Shown here: piece by piece, positions 16,414 through 25,627 of the stretch
How the letters are laid out: every line of letters begins with the position of its first letter
Position numbering within the stretch: the stretch's first letter is position 1
Assembly: GCF_030812415.1 (NCBI RefSeq)
Contig: NZ_JAUSST010000006.1
Span: 1-64,000 of the forward strand
Source of the DNA: Paenibacillus harenae
GTDB taxonomy: Bacteria; Bacillota; Bacilli; Paenibacillales; Paenibacillaceae
Length of the DNA: 64,000 nt
Direction: 5' to 3'
Translations under genes and position numbers: made by a program
The notes under the pieces: generated by a model
Told to the model about the DNA's origin: nothing
The model's database searches: none
What the model saw: only the letters and a program-made list of their open reading frames with translations

Positions 16414-17220
16414 ATGTTTATCGATTATCATACCCATCATGCCCGCTGCGGCCACGCGGTAGGCGAGCTTGAAGAGTACGTGAAGAAGGGCATCGAGATC
16501 GGACTTGCGCAGATCGGCCTTTCCGACCATATGCCGTTGCTGCATGTTGATCCGGCAACTTACCTGCCGGAGATGGCGATGCCGATGGAGGAGCTTCCGC
16601 GTTATGTCGAGGAATGTCTTGCTCTGAAGGAGAAGTACAAGGGGCAGATCGATGTTCGGGTCGGCCTGGAAGGCGACTACATCGAAGGCTGCGAGGAGCA
16701 GATCGAGCGTATCGTGAAGGCGTACCCTTGGGATTATGTGATCGGCTCGGTTCATTTTCTGGGCGAATGGGACATTACCGACTTCCGTCAGACCGCGGGC
16801 TGGGAAGGCAAGAACAAGCTTGCGGTGTACGAGCAGTATTACGATGCGGTTATGAAAGCGGCGGCAACGGGCTTTTACGATTACATCGGCCATATTGACG
16901 TTATCAAGCGGTTCGGCTTCAAGCCGGATGAGGATGTAACCCATCTTGAGAACGCCGCGCTCGAAGCGGTGAAGAAGCACGGTCTTGCGATCGAGCTGAA
17001 CGCATCCGGTCTCCGGACGCCGGTGAAGGAGATGTTCCCAAGCCGCCGAATGCTCGAATATGCTTATGAACTCGGGATTCCGCTGACGATAGGCTCGGAC
17101 GCCCATCAGCCGGAGAGACTCGGTCAATATTTGGAAGAAGCGCGCGCAGCGCTTAAGGAAGTGGGCTATACGCAGCTAGCGACATTTAATTGTCGAAAAA
17201 TAATGCTGATTGATTTTTGA
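16414..17220 (+). CDS. hisK: PHP-type histidinol-phosphatase
   Basis: This metal-dependent PHP-fold phosphatase converts histidinol phosphate to histidinol, the step before HisD. The 268 residues start FIDYHTHHARCGHA, the first PHP metal motif. Later they carry LGLSDHMP-like LSDHMPLLH, EGDYIEG, GSVHFLG, HIDVIKRFG and TIGSDAHQPERLG, all typical of HisJ/HisK. ATG 16414 puts the HTH motif at residues 6-8, as in relatives; ATGs at 16384 and 16408 are in frame alternatives. It lies 78 bases behind hisIE and ends the histidine block. Confidence 0.9.
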   Translation: MFIDYHTHHARCGHAVGELEEYVKKGIEIGLAQIGLSDHMPLLHVDPATYLPEMAMPMEELPRYVEECLALKEKYKGQIDVRVGLEGDYIEGCEEQIERIVKAYPWDYVIGSVHFLGEWDITDFRQTAGWEGKNKLAVYEQYYDAVMKAAATGFYDYIGHIDVIKRFGFKPDEDVTHLENAALEAVKKHGLAIELNASGLRTPVKEMFPSRRMLEYAYELGIPLTIGSDAHQPERLGQYLEEARAALKEVGYTQLATFNCRKIMLIDF

Positions 17221-17244
17221 ATTATCGTAAATTCGATGTATAAT
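17217..17244 (+). promoter_or_regulatory. Sigma-A promoter of prs
   Basis: TTGAAT and TATAAT are separated by 16 bases, about 95 bases before the prs ATG. It overlaps the end of the preceding gene. Confidence 0.75.
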
Positions 17245-17338
17245 AGGATAGAATAAGACAAGGTTTGTCGAATAATATTCGGCAGGCGACAGTACTCGAT
17301 AAGTAAAATTTATTGGTTTAAACGCTCAGGAGGGTATC

Positions 17339-18289
17339 ATGGTAAGCGACAAGGTGCGTATATTTTCGGGTTCGTCCAATCCGGTATTGGCTCAAAAAAT
17401 CAGTGCAGAGCTTGGTCTATCACTCGGTGCAATCAAGATGTCTCGTTTCAAAAGCGGAGAGATTTACGTTCACTACGAGGAAACGATTCGTAACTGCGAC
17501 GTGTTTCTCGTTCAATCGTTCTCGCATCCGATCAACGAGCATTTTGTAGAATTGCTCGTGATGATCGATGCGGCTAAGCGCGCTTCGGCGAGAACGGTCA
17601 ACATCATCATGCCTTATTACGGCTATGCTCGTCAGGAACGCAAGGCAGCTCCGCGGGAGCCGATCTCGGCGAAAATGTTGGCTGACGTGCTTACGACGGT
17701 TGGCGCGAACCGCGTCATTACGATCGATTTGCATGCACCGGCGATTCAAGGCTTCTTCAACATCCCGGTTGACCACATGACGGCGCTTGATCTGATCAGC
17801 GATTACCTGAAAGCCAAAAACATCAAAAATCCGGTCGTCGTATCGCCGGATGCAGGTCGTGCTTCGACCGCGGAGAAGCTGGCTAACTACCTGGACACTT
17901 CGTTTGCGATCATGATCAAGAAGCGCCCAGCGCACAACGAATCCTCCATAACGCATGTTATCGGCGATGTAGAAGGTCAAACCCCGATCATTATCGAGGA
18001 CTTGATCGATACCGGCACGACGATCGTCAATGTTGTGGAAAGCCTGAAGGAGCGCGGCGCGGAAGACGTGTACGTATGCGCGACGCATCCGCTGTTCTCC
18101 GGTAATGCCATTGAGCGTTTGGATCATCCATCCATAAAAGAAGTTATCGTGACCGACTCGATTCTGTTGCCGGAATCGACGCCGGAGCGATTCAAAGTGT
18201 TGTCTGTGGCGCCACTGCTTGCGGAAGCGACACGGATCATTTTGGAGGGCGGCTCGATCAGCACGTTGTTCAAGAACAACGGCGTGTAA
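17339..18289 (+). CDS. prs: Ribose-phosphate pyrophosphokinase
   Basis: Prs makes PRPP from ribose-5-phosphate and ATP. PRPP feeds the HisG step just upstream as well as purine, pyrimidine and tryptophan synthesis. The 316 residues show ATP-site PYYGYARQERK, the flexible catalytic Lys/Arg region, and the PRPP loop LIDTGTTIVN. The usual partner glmU (gcaD) is not adjacent, so a second prs elsewhere in the genome is possible. AGGAGGGT precedes ATG 17339. Confidence 0.95.
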   Translation: MVSDKVRIFSGSSNPVLAQKISAELGLSLGAIKMSRFKSGEIYVHYEETIRNCDVFLVQSFSHPINEHFVELLVMIDAAKRASARTVNIIMPYYGYARQERKAAPREPISAKMLADVLTTVGANRVITIDLHAPAIQGFFNIPVDHMTALDLISDYLKAKNIKNPVVVSPDAGRASTAEKLANYLDTSFAIMIKKRPAHNESSITHVIGDVEGQTPIIIEDLIDTGTTIVNVVESLKERGAEDVYVCATHPLFSGNAIERLDHPSIKEVIVTDSILLPESTPERFKVLSVAPLLAEATRIILEGGSISTLFKNNGV

Positions 18290-18335
18290 TATTCGGCTGG
18301 CCATGCCCATATGCCCAAAAGAATAGGTTTGCCGC

Positions 18336-18376
18336 GAAAAATCGCGGGCGGCTCGCATGCCGTCCGCGATTTTTCC
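18336..18376 (+). terminator. Terminator of prs
   Basis: GAAAAATCGCGG pairs with CCGCGATTTTT, with an inner GCGG/CCGT helix. The A and T runs on both sides would let it work in both directions. Confidence 0.8.
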
Positions 18377-18455
18377 CACATATTCTTTCGTGTTAGGATA
18401 GGCGGCGCTATGGTATAATCTTAGAAAATCGGAAGTAACGGGAGGTGCCTTGCTA

Positions 18456-20204
18456 GTGAAAGAGAAGAGACTTGTGGCTGTCGATAAGCAAACGAAGGTA
18501 ATACCGATTCAATGGGACGCTACGTTTTTCTTTGAACGGGCTGTTCGTTCGCTGGATCGATTCCATTACGACAAGGCCCTCAAATATTTTCGGCGCGCCG
18601 TTGAATACGAACCTGATAATCCAGTTAACCATTGCAATATGGCCGGCATCTTATCGGAAATGGGCAATTATGAGGAATCGAACCGGATCTTGAGCATGAT
18701 CGTAGACGAGCTCGATCCATCGATGACGGAATGCCATTTCTATATGGCGAACAATTATGCGAATATGGAACAGTACGAGGCGGCCGAAGGCTCGCTAATT
18801 CAATATTTGGAGGAAGACCCCGACGGCCAGTTTCTCGATGAGGCGGAAGATATGATGGATCTGCTTCATTACGAGCTGGAGCGCCCGACCCAATTGAAAA
18901 ACATTAAGTCGCGCGAGGGTATGATCGAGCACGATCAAGCGCGAACGCTGCTCGAGGAAGGCAAGTTCACGGAAGCGGTCCGCATATTGGAGCAAATCAC
19001 GCAGCAGCAACCTGATTTTCTCGCGGCGAGAAACAATCTGGCGCTCGCTTATTATTACATGGGCATGTTCGAAAAGGCGATGGAGACGATTCAAGAGGTG
19101 TTAGCTATTGAGTCGGGCAATTTGCATGCGCTTTGCAACCTTGCGATTTTCTACCAGCACGAGGGCGACGAGAAAAATCTGCGTCCGCTCGTTGAGCTGT
19201 TGAAAAAGACGGCTCCTTTCCATCAAGAGCATGTGTTTAAACTCGCTACGACAATGGGTATCTTAGGAGAGCACAGCTCCGCGCACCGTCACTTCTCAAG
19301 ACTGCTGAAGGATGCCGAGCTTCATCAGGATCCATGCCTGTACCATTACGCGGCTGTAGCTTCCTGCAACATCGGACGGCTCCAGGAAGCGGAGCGTCTA
19401 TGGAAGCAGGCGATCAAGCTTGATCCGATGTCGGGCATCCCGCAGTATTATATGGAGCAGCTGGAACATATCCGCAGCGGCAATCAGACCGGCCATGTAA
19501 GCTACCATTATCATTTACCGTTCGAGGAGCAGTTCAAGCTATGGGAAAAGTCGTCTGACGGCATTCCCGATCATCTGAAGCGGGACCCGCTCGTTCGATC
19601 TTCCTTCTTCTGGGCGCTGCGCCATGGCGATCAGCATACGAAGCTGCAGGTCATTCAAGCGCTCGGCATGATTGCCGACAGCGAAGTAAAGGATGTGCTG
19701 CGCGCTTTTCTGCTGGAGCGGGACGAAGACGACTATTTGAAGCGGATCGCGATATTCGTATTGCGGACGATCGGCGTTCAAGAGCCGCTGCATGCGGTAT
19801 TGGAAAGTAAGGATACGGTCATTGAGCCGAACCGGGTGCCTTCGCGTCTGCCTGTGTGGGATGAGAAATGGCAGGCCGTCGTCGAGATGGCGATGAATCG
19901 TATGAATAAGCAGTATGACCTTGTCCAGCAGCATGACCTCATGACGCTGTGGGTCGAATTTTTGTCGCGGGTGTATCCGGATGTACCGAAGCTGAGCAAG
20001 CCGGAGGGCTGGGCAGCGGCACTGGAATATTTGACGGCCAAGATGCATCGCCGCGCGATCTCGTACCATGAAGTTTCTATGCGTTACGGCACATCGATTG
20101 CTACGGTAAGCAAGAACGTGAAGACGATCGACGGCGTGTGCGGCATTAAGGAAAAGATGAAGTCGGTAAGCTCGGTGTTTTCTTCGAATTCTACGGATGA
20201 ATAG
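18456..20204 (+). CDS. Large TPR-repeat protein with C-terminal HTH-like segment
   Basis: This is a 582-residue cytoplasmic protein of unknown exact function. Tetratricopeptide repeats cover about residues 25-330, for example ALKYFRRAVEYEPDNPVNHCN, shown as ALKYFRRAVEYEP and DNPVNHCNMAGIL, and MFEKAMETIQEVLAIESGN. The region 370-480 resembles HEAT-like helices, and the last 45 residues (YHEVSMRYGTSIATVSKNVK) look like a helix-turn-helix. No signal peptide is seen. GTG 18456 was chosen because GGAGGTG lies eight bases upstream. It precedes trxB by 53 bases, an arrangement I recall as common in this genus. Protein-protein interaction is the only safe role. Confidence 0.75.
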   Translation: MKEKRLVAVDKQTKVIPIQWDATFFFERAVRSLDRFHYDKALKYFRRAVEYEPDNPVNHCNMAGILSEMGNYEESNRILSMIVDELDPSMTECHFYMANNYANMEQYEAAEGSLIQYLEEDPDGQFLDEAEDMMDLLHYELERPTQLKNIKSREGMIEHDQARTLLEEGKFTEAVRILEQITQQQPDFLAARNNLALAYYYMGMFEKAMETIQEVLAIESGNLHALCNLAIFYQHEGDEKNLRPLVELLKKTAPFHQEHVFKLATTMGILGEHSSAHRHFSRLLKDAELHQDPCLYHYAAVASCNIGRLQEAERLWKQAIKLDPMSGIPQYYMEQLEHIRSGNQTGHVSYHYHLPFEEQFKLWEKSSDGIPDHLKRDPLVRSSFFWALRHGDQHTKLQVIQALGMIADSEVKDVLRAFLLERDEDDYLKRIAIFVLRTIGVQEPLHAVLESKDTVIEPNRVPSRLPVWDEKWQAVVEMAMNRMNKQYDLVQQHDLMTLWVEFLSRVYPDVPKLSKPEGWAAALEYLTAKMHRRAISYHEVSMRYGTSIATVSKNVKTIDGVCGIKEKMKSVSSVFSSNSTDE

Positions 20205-20257
20205 GCTTTAACCGTATGTAGAATCGAGCGAGACAAACTATAGATGAGGTGATATAT

Positions 20258-21205
20258 ATGTACAAATCGATTATTATCGGTACCGGCCCTGCCGGACTGA
20301 CTGCAGCTATTTACTTGGCTCGCGCCAATATGGAGCCGCTTATTATCGAAGGACCGGAGCCTGGCGGCCAACTGACGACGACGACGGAAGTCGAGAACTT
20401 CCCCGGATTCCCGGAAGGCATCATGGGACCGGAGCTTATGGAAAATATGCGCAAGCAAGCGGAGCGCTTCGGCGCCAAATTTATTACGGGCTGGGTCAAC
20501 AGCGTCGACCTGTCGGAACGTCCGTTCAAGCTACAAGTAGAAGGTCACGGAGAGCTGATTGGCGAGAGCGTCATAATCTCGACCGGCGCATCGGCGAAGT
20601 ACCTCGGCATTCCGGGCGAGAAAGACAATGTCGGACGCGGCGTCAGCACTTGCGCGACATGCGACGGCTTCTTCTTCCGCGGCAAAAAGATTATCGTGGT
20701 CGGCGGCGGCGATTCGGCGATGGAGGAAGCTAACTTCCTGACTCGCTTCGCGTCGAACGTCGAGCTGGTCAACCGCCGCGATGAGCTTCGCGCATCGAAG
20801 ATTATGCAGGACCGCGCTCGCGAGAACGAGAAAATAAGCTGGAGCCTGAATCGCACGCCGATTGAGGTAGTCGCAAGCGGCATGGGCGTTACCGGCTTGA
20901 AGGTTCGCGATAACGCAACAGGCCAAGAGGACGTTATCGAGACGGACGGTATCTTCATCGCGATCGGCCATACGCCGAATACGAAGTTCCTGAACGGCCA
21001 GATCGATACGGACGAGCATGGCTACATTAAGGTGAAGCCGGGCAGCTCCGAGACGAACATAGCAGGCGTATTCGCATGCGGGGACGTACAGGACAGCAAG
21101 TACCGCCAAGCGATCACGGCTGCGGGAAGCGGCTGTATGGCGGCGCTCGACTGCGAACGTTTCCTCGAAGGCAGCATTACGCATGACTGGAGCAAGTCGG
21201 TTTAA
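20258..21205 (+). CDS. trxB: Thioredoxin-disulfide reductase
   Basis: This NADPH- and FAD-dependent enzyme reduces thioredoxin. The 315 residues have the FAD motif IIGTGPAGLTAAIY at the start, the redox pair in STCATCDGFF, the NADPH motif VVGGGDSAMEEA, and the C-terminal FAD segment GVFACGDVQDSKYRQ. ATG 20258 is preceded by GATGAGGTG; the in-frame GTG at 20249 is part of that ribosome site. The length and motifs leave little doubt. Confidence 0.96.
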   Translation: MYKSIIIGTGPAGLTAAIYLARANMEPLIIEGPEPGGQLTTTTEVENFPGFPEGIMGPELMENMRKQAERFGAKFITGWVNSVDLSERPFKLQVEGHGELIGESVIISTGASAKYLGIPGEKDNVGRGVSTCATCDGFFFRGKKIIVVGGGDSAMEEANFLTRFASNVELVNRRDELRASKIMQDRARENEKISWSLNRTPIEVVASGMGVTGLKVRDNATGQEDVIETDGIFIAIGHTPNTKFLNGQIDTDEHGYIKVKPGSSETNIAGVFACGDVQDSKYRQAITAAGSGCMAALDCERFLEGSITHDWSKSV

Positions 21206-21220
21206 TCGTTAAAGTGAATA

Positions 21221-21266
21221 GGGGCTGTATCGGCTAAGCGATGTTTAGCAGGTGCAGCTCTTTTTA
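21221..21266 (+). terminator. Terminator of trxB
   Basis: An interrupted hairpin pairs GGGGCTG with CAGCTC and GGCTAA with TTTAGC, and TTTTTAT follows. Confidence 0.65.
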
Positions 21267-21441
21267 TTTCATATCGGGACTATGCTGCGTGGTTCAAATA
21301 TCCAACATAGCTCGCCTCGAAATATTCGATTATGAGGGAAAATTCATTTAACGGTGACTGCATACGGGTTATGATGGAATCGGTGCACGCAAAGAGCTTG
21401 ATAAGTGCTTGAACAGCTTGTTTTACCAGCATTCTACATTG

Positions 21442-21470
21442 TTGACGACAGCATGAACAACGCTTATAGT
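21442..21470 (+). promoter_or_regulatory. Sigma-A promoter of glcK
   Basis: TTGACG and TATAGT are separated by 17 bases, 42 bases before the gene start. Confidence 0.7.
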
Positions 21471-21512
21471 GGGTACAGAGAAGTTTAACATTATTGATGA
21501 GGTGGACTAGTG

Positions 21513-22463
21513 ATGTCTGAGAAGATTTACGTTGGCGTCGATGTCGGCGGTACTGCAATTAAAGTAGGAATTTGCAACGCGGAGGGACAGCTGCTCCAGA
21601 CATATGAGGGCCCGACAGAGACAAGTAAAGGAACGGACACTATCCTTCATAATATCGCGACCTATGCACGCGCCATTGTAGACGAATCGTCTTATGAGTG
21701 GGAACAAGTTGACGGCGTAGGCGTTGGCATCGCCGGTTTTCTTGATATTCCTAACGGCATTATTAAATTCGCTCCTAACTTGAAAATCGAAAATGTCGAT
21801 TTGAAGTCTTATTTGGAGAAACAACTGAACAAAACAGTCAAAGTCAATAACGACGCGAACGTAGCTGCGCTTGGCGAAGCATGGGGCGGAGCAGGCAAAG
21901 GCATCGACCAATGCGTATGCTATACGCTCGGCACCGGCGTTGGCGGCGGTATTATTATAAATGGTAAAATCGTAGAAGGTTTCGCAGGCATGGCGGGCGA
22001 ACTCGGTCATATGTCCATCGTTCCCGATCTGGAAGCGATTGGGTGCGGCTGCGGCAAGATGGGCTGTCTCGAGACGGTATCTTCCGCAACGGGCATCATT
22101 CGCATGGCGAAGGACGCCGTAGAACGCGGCGACCGCACGAATCTGTCGCATGTTGAAAACATCATGGCGAAGGACGTTATCGATGCTGCCAAAGCGGGCG
22201 ATGAGGTCGCTTCCCGCATCGTAAGCCGTGCTGCTTACTACTTGGGCAAGTCGATGGCAATGATGGCGATCATCCTTAATCCGCAATACTTTATTATTGG
22301 CGGCGGCGTATCGAAGGCGGGCGACTTCCTGTTCGATCAAATCCGCGAAGTATTCGAGAAATACACGCAAGATCAAGCGAAAGAAAACGTGAAGATCGTT
22401 GCGGCTACACTCGGCAATAACGCTGGCGTTGTAGGCGCTGCCGGACTTATTCTTAGAGGCTAG
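21513..22463 (+). CDS. glcK: Glucokinase, ROK family
   Basis: This enzyme phosphorylates glucose with ATP, feeding the glycolytic operon later in the window. The 316 residues show the phosphate-binding motif VGVDVGGTAIKVGI, the sugar-binding GELGHMS region and the ROK zinc motif GCGCGKMGCLETVSS. ATG 21513 follows GAGGTGG; the preceding in-frame GTG is a less likely start. It occupies the place between trxB and rapZ where Bacillus has a Nudix gene. Confidence 0.92.
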   Translation: MSEKIYVGVDVGGTAIKVGICNAEGQLLQTYEGPTETSKGTDTILHNIATYARAIVDESSYEWEQVDGVGVGIAGFLDIPNGIIKFAPNLKIENVDLKSYLEKQLNKTVKVNNDANVAALGEAWGGAGKGIDQCVCYTLGTGVGGGIIINGKIVEGFAGMAGELGHMSIVPDLEAIGCGCGKMGCLETVSSATGIIRMAKDAVERGDRTNLSHVENIMAKDVIDAAKAGDEVASRIVSRAAYYLGKSMAMMAIILNPQYFIIGGGVSKAGDFLFDQIREVFEKYTQDQAKENVKIVAATLGNNAGVVGAAGLILRG

Positions 22464-22527
22464 TCTTTACTTATTAAGAAGCAACATGAGCTGCGCCGCC
22501 TACGGGCGGCTACAGCCAGTTATGGTA

Positions 22528-22596
22528 GAAGTAGGTTTTGCATTCGCAAAACCTTAGCTTATGCTTACGAAGTAGGTTTTGCATTCGCAAAACCTT
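22528..22596 (+). repeat. Two identical 28-base hairpin repeats in the rapZ leader
   Basis: The same 28 bases occur at 22528-22555 and 22569-22596. Each is a hairpin with arms AGGTTTTGC and GCAAAACCT and loop ATTC. Because the copies are identical, the left arm of the first can also pair with the right arm of the second. The second copy is preceded by GCTTACGAAGTA (22563-22574) and followed at once by TTTAAGGAGG, the ribosome binding site of rapZ. The same flanks occur at 49467-49507. Confidence 0.9.
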
Positions 22597-22614
22597 TAAG
22601 GAGGTTGGTCCAAC

Positions 22615-23502
22615 ATGGAGACGGCCGTTACAGTTGCGAAGCTTGTCATTATTACAGGAATGTCGGGCGCGGGCAAAACGATTGCCGTGCAGAGCCTCGA
22701 GGATCTCGGCTTCTTCTGCGTCGACAACCTGCCGCCGGTGCTTATTCCGAAGTTCGCCGAGTTGATCGATCAGTCGAACGGCAAGATCGGCAAGGTCGCG
22801 CTCGTGATCGACCTGAGGGGGCGCGAGTTTTTCGATGCCTTGGCGGAATCGCTGGCATTCATCAAGGATCATTACACGATCGACTGCGAGATTCTGTTCC
22901 TGGACGCAACGGACGAGGTGCTCGTTCAGCGTTACAAGGAGAGTCGCCGCCGTCATCCGCTTGCGCCGGAGGGCATGCCGCTGGAAGGTATCCGCAACGA
23001 ACGCCGGATGCTGGAGGATCTGAAGGGCTCGGCCTCGCAGGTGATCGATACGACCATATTGAAACCGGGCCAGCTGAAGGAACGTATTATATCGCGGTTT
23101 ACGAATTTGGAACAGAACAGTCTCTCCGTGAACGTAACCTCCTTCGGCTTCAAGTACGGCATACCTATCGATGCCGACCTCATCTACGACGTTCGTTTCC
23201 TTCCGAACCCGCATTATATCGAACATCTGCGTCCGAATACGGGACAAAATCCGGATGTCTACGAATATGTGATGAAGTGGCCCGAAACACAACAATTTCT
23301 AACCAAGCTGCTCGACATGCTGCAATTCCTTATTCCTCTCTACCGCAAGGAAGGGAAAAGCCAGGTTGTCATCGGGATCGGCTGTACGGGCGGCAAGCAT
23401 CGCTCTGTCGCGATCGCCGAATATTTGGGACGCATGCTCGGCAGCAGCGATACGGAACGCATTCGTGTCAGCCATCGCGATGCCGATCGTGACAAGCATT
23501 GA
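22615..23502 (+). CDS. rapZ: RNase adapter / nucleotide-binding protein RapZ (YvcJ)
   Basis: This 295-residue P-loop protein has Walker A GMSGAGKT (about residues 15-22) and a conserved C-terminal domain with IGIGCTGGKHRSVAIAEYL (as IGCTGGKHRSVA). In enterics the family controls glucosamine-6-phosphate synthase RNA; in bacilli YvcJ binds and hydrolyses nucleotides. It heads the rapZ-yvcK-whiA-HPr cluster conserved across Firmicutes. ATG 22615 lies ten bases behind AAGGAGG of the hairpin leader. Confidence 0.95.
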   Translation: METAVTVAKLVIITGMSGAGKTIAVQSLEDLGFFCVDNLPPVLIPKFAELIDQSNGKIGKVALVIDLRGREFFDALAESLAFIKDHYTIDCEILFLDATDEVLVQRYKESRRRHPLAPEGMPLEGIRNERRMLEDLKGSASQVIDTTILKPGQLKERIISRFTNLEQNSLSVNVTSFGFKYGIPIDADLIYDVRFLPNPHYIEHLRPNTGQNPDVYEYVMKWPETQQFLTKLLDMLQFLIPLYRKEGKSQVVIGIGCTGGKHRSVAIAEYLGRMLGSSDTERIRVSHRDADRDKH

Positions 23503-23514
23503 CGGGGTGAGACG

Positions 23515-24501
23515 ATGCAAACAAGGCATAAAATTTTAAGACGCCCTAAAATCGTCGTAATCGGCGGCGGTACGGGGCTTTCTGTCATGCTGCGAGGATT
23601 GAAGGAGAAGCCGCTCGACATTACGGCTATCGTAACGGTTGCCGACGACGGGGGGAGCTCCGGCATTTTGCGCAATGAGCTTCAAATTCCGCCGCCCGGC
23701 GACATACGCAACGTGCTTATGGCGCTTGCGGACGCCGAGCCGCTGCTTACCGAGGTGCTTCAGTACCGATTTAATAGCGGAACAGGATTAGCCGGGCATA
23801 GTTTAGGCAACCTAATGCTAGCGGCCATGACGGATATTTCCGGCGACTTCGTAACTGGCGTGCGTGAGCTAAGCCGCGTTCTGGCCGTTCGAGGACGGGT
23901 GCTGCCCGCCGCCAATCAGGCGATCGTGCTGAAGGCGGAAATGGCCGACGGCTCAATTGTAACGGGTGAATCGATGATACCCAAGGCCGGCCAGGCCATT
24001 AAGCGGGTATTTATCGAACCGAGCGATGTGGAAGCTTTGCCTGAGGCGGTAGAAGCGATTGAGCAGGCAGACGCGATCCTGTTCGGTCCGGGAAGCTTGT
24101 ACACGAGCATTATTCCGAACCTGCTCGTCCCGAAGCTCGCAGAAGCGATCATTGGATCAAATGCAGTGAAGCTGTTTGTATGCAATGTAATGACGCAGCC
24201 GGGCGAGACGGACAACTATTCGGTTAGCGATCACTTGGAAGCCGTACATCGGCATATCGGTCATCATTTGTTCGATTATGTCATCGTCAACGACGGAGAG
24301 ATTCCGCCGCAGATTGAAAGCAAGTACGCGGAGATGGGCTCTAAGGCCGTTCATCTCGACTTGGACGAGGTAACGCGCCGCGGTTATCAGGTCATAGCGG
24401 ATCGCCTTGTGCTGTTCCGGACTTTTTTGCGGCATGATGCCGAACGTTTGAGCCATCATATCTATAAACTGGTAGAGAACTGGATGCTTAGAAAGAGGTG
24501 A
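23515..24501 (+). CDS. yvcK: YvcK/CofD-like gluconeogenesis factor
   Basis: This 328-residue protein of the CofD-like family begins IVVIGGGTGLSVMLRGLKE, followed by TVADDGGSSGILR and PPGDIRNVL. In Bacillus YvcK is needed for growth on gluconeogenic carbon sources and for cell shape, and binds UDP-sugars. It lies 12 bases behind rapZ and seven before whiA, so the three are surely cotranscribed. Confidence 0.95.
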   Translation: MQTRHKILRRPKIVVIGGGTGLSVMLRGLKEKPLDITAIVTVADDGGSSGILRNELQIPPPGDIRNVLMALADAEPLLTEVLQYRFNSGTGLAGHSLGNLMLAAMTDISGDFVTGVRELSRVLAVRGRVLPAANQAIVLKAEMADGSIVTGESMIPKAGQAIKRVFIEPSDVEALPEAVEAIEQADAILFGPGSLYTSIIPNLLVPKLAEAIIGSNAVKLFVCNVMTQPGETDNYSVSDHLEAVHRHIGHHLFDYVIVNDGEIPPQIESKYAEMGSKAVHLDLDEVTRRGYQVIADRLVLFRTFLRHDAERLSHHIYKLVENWMLRKR

Positions 24502-24507
24502 TGAACG

Positions 24508-25437
24508 ATGTCTTTTGCGGCACAAACAAAAAAAGAGCTAACCCTAATTGAAGCCGATAGCTGCTGTGAGCGTGCAGAGCTGTCCGCGCTATTACGGATG
24601 AACGGCTCGGTCAGCGTATCCAGCCGCAAGGTCGTCCTCGACATCTCGACTGAAAATGCGGCAATCGCCAGAAGAATCTACTCTCTGCTTAAGAAGCATT
24701 ACGATATGCATATTGAGCTGCTTGTGCGCAAGAAAATGCGCCTGAAGAAAAACAATGTGTATATCGTTCGGATTCCTTCGGGAGTACAGGAAATACTAAG
24801 CGAGCTCGGAATCGTGTCGGAGGGCTTCATGTTCAATAACGGCATCGATAAGGAGATCATTCGCAAGCCGTGCTGCAAACGGTCTTACCTGAGAGGCGCT
24901 TTCCTGGCCGGAGGCTCGGTCAACAATCCGGAGGGCTCATCTTATCATCTGGAAATTGCAACACTGTATGAGGAGCATTGCACGGCGCTTGTGGAGCTGG
25001 CCAATAAGTTCGACCTAAATGCGAGATGCATTGAACGGAAAAAAGGCTTCATCCTGTATATCAAGGAAGGCGAGAAAATCATTGAGCTGCTCAACATTAT
25101 CGGCGCGCATCAGGCGTTGTTCAAGTTCGAGGATGTACGGATTATGCGCGATATGCGCAACTCCGTCAACCGGATCGTCAATTGCGAGACGGCGAATCTG
25201 AACAAGACGATCGGAGCGGCCGTCCGTCAGATCGATAATATCAAGCTGCTGCAGAAAGAGATCGGCCTCGACAGTCTCCCTGAGAAGCTGAAGGAAGTAG
25301 CCGAAATCCGGCTGCAGCATCCCGATATGAATCTGACAGAGGTCGGCGAAATGCTTAGAGGCAAGGTAAGTAAGTCGGGCGTCAACCATCGTTTGCGCAA
25401 AATCGACGAACTTGCGGAAAAAATACGCGGCAGTTAG
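24508..25437 (+). CDS. whiA: DNA-binding protein WhiA
   Basis: WhiA joins a LAGLIDADG-like domain (with SYLRGAFLAGGSVNNPE) to a C-terminal helix-turn-helix (LTEVGEMLRGKVSKSGVNHRLRKI, as LTEVGEMLRGKVS and KSGVNHRLRKI). In Bacillus it affects division and chromosome segregation; in Streptomyces it is a sporulation regulator. The length of 309 is standard and the start ATG 24508 follows AAAGAGGTG. Confidence 0.96.
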   Translation: MSFAAQTKKELTLIEADSCCERAELSALLRMNGSVSVSSRKVVLDISTENAAIARRIYSLLKKHYDMHIELLVRKKMRLKKNNVYIVRIPSGVQEILSELGIVSEGFMFNNGIDKEIIRKPCCKRSYLRGAFLAGGSVNNPEGSSYHLEIATLYEEHCTALVELANKFDLNARCIERKKGFILYIKEGEKIIELLNIIGAHQALFKFEDVRIMRDMRNSVNRIVNCETANLNKTIGAAVRQIDNIKLLQKEIGLDSLPEKLKEVAEIRLQHPDMNLTEVGEMLRGKVSKSGVNHRLRKIDELAEKIRGS

Positions 25438-25627
25438 CTTTTCACCTAGTGCAACCGCTGGTATAATGTTATAATAATGCAAAATGATCTAATCACCAAA
25501 GATAAGAAGTATAAGTCTAAATCTTATACAAGCTTATATTTCTGCGTTGAACGTTGCTTGCCTTCGCGGTCGTTGGCTGAGCAGTCCGACGCTTATGAAT
25601 GAGTATAATATAGGGGGTATGGTTTCC

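Larger units (their letters stand above)
21206..21512 (+). other. Intergenic region trxB-glcK
   Basis: This stretch holds a terminator (21221-21266) and a promoter (21442-21470), annotated separately. Between them is AT-rich sequence with one segment (AATATCCAACATAGCT, about 21297-21312) related to the repeat family at 26.1-26.3 kb. No gene was seen. Confidence 0.6.
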
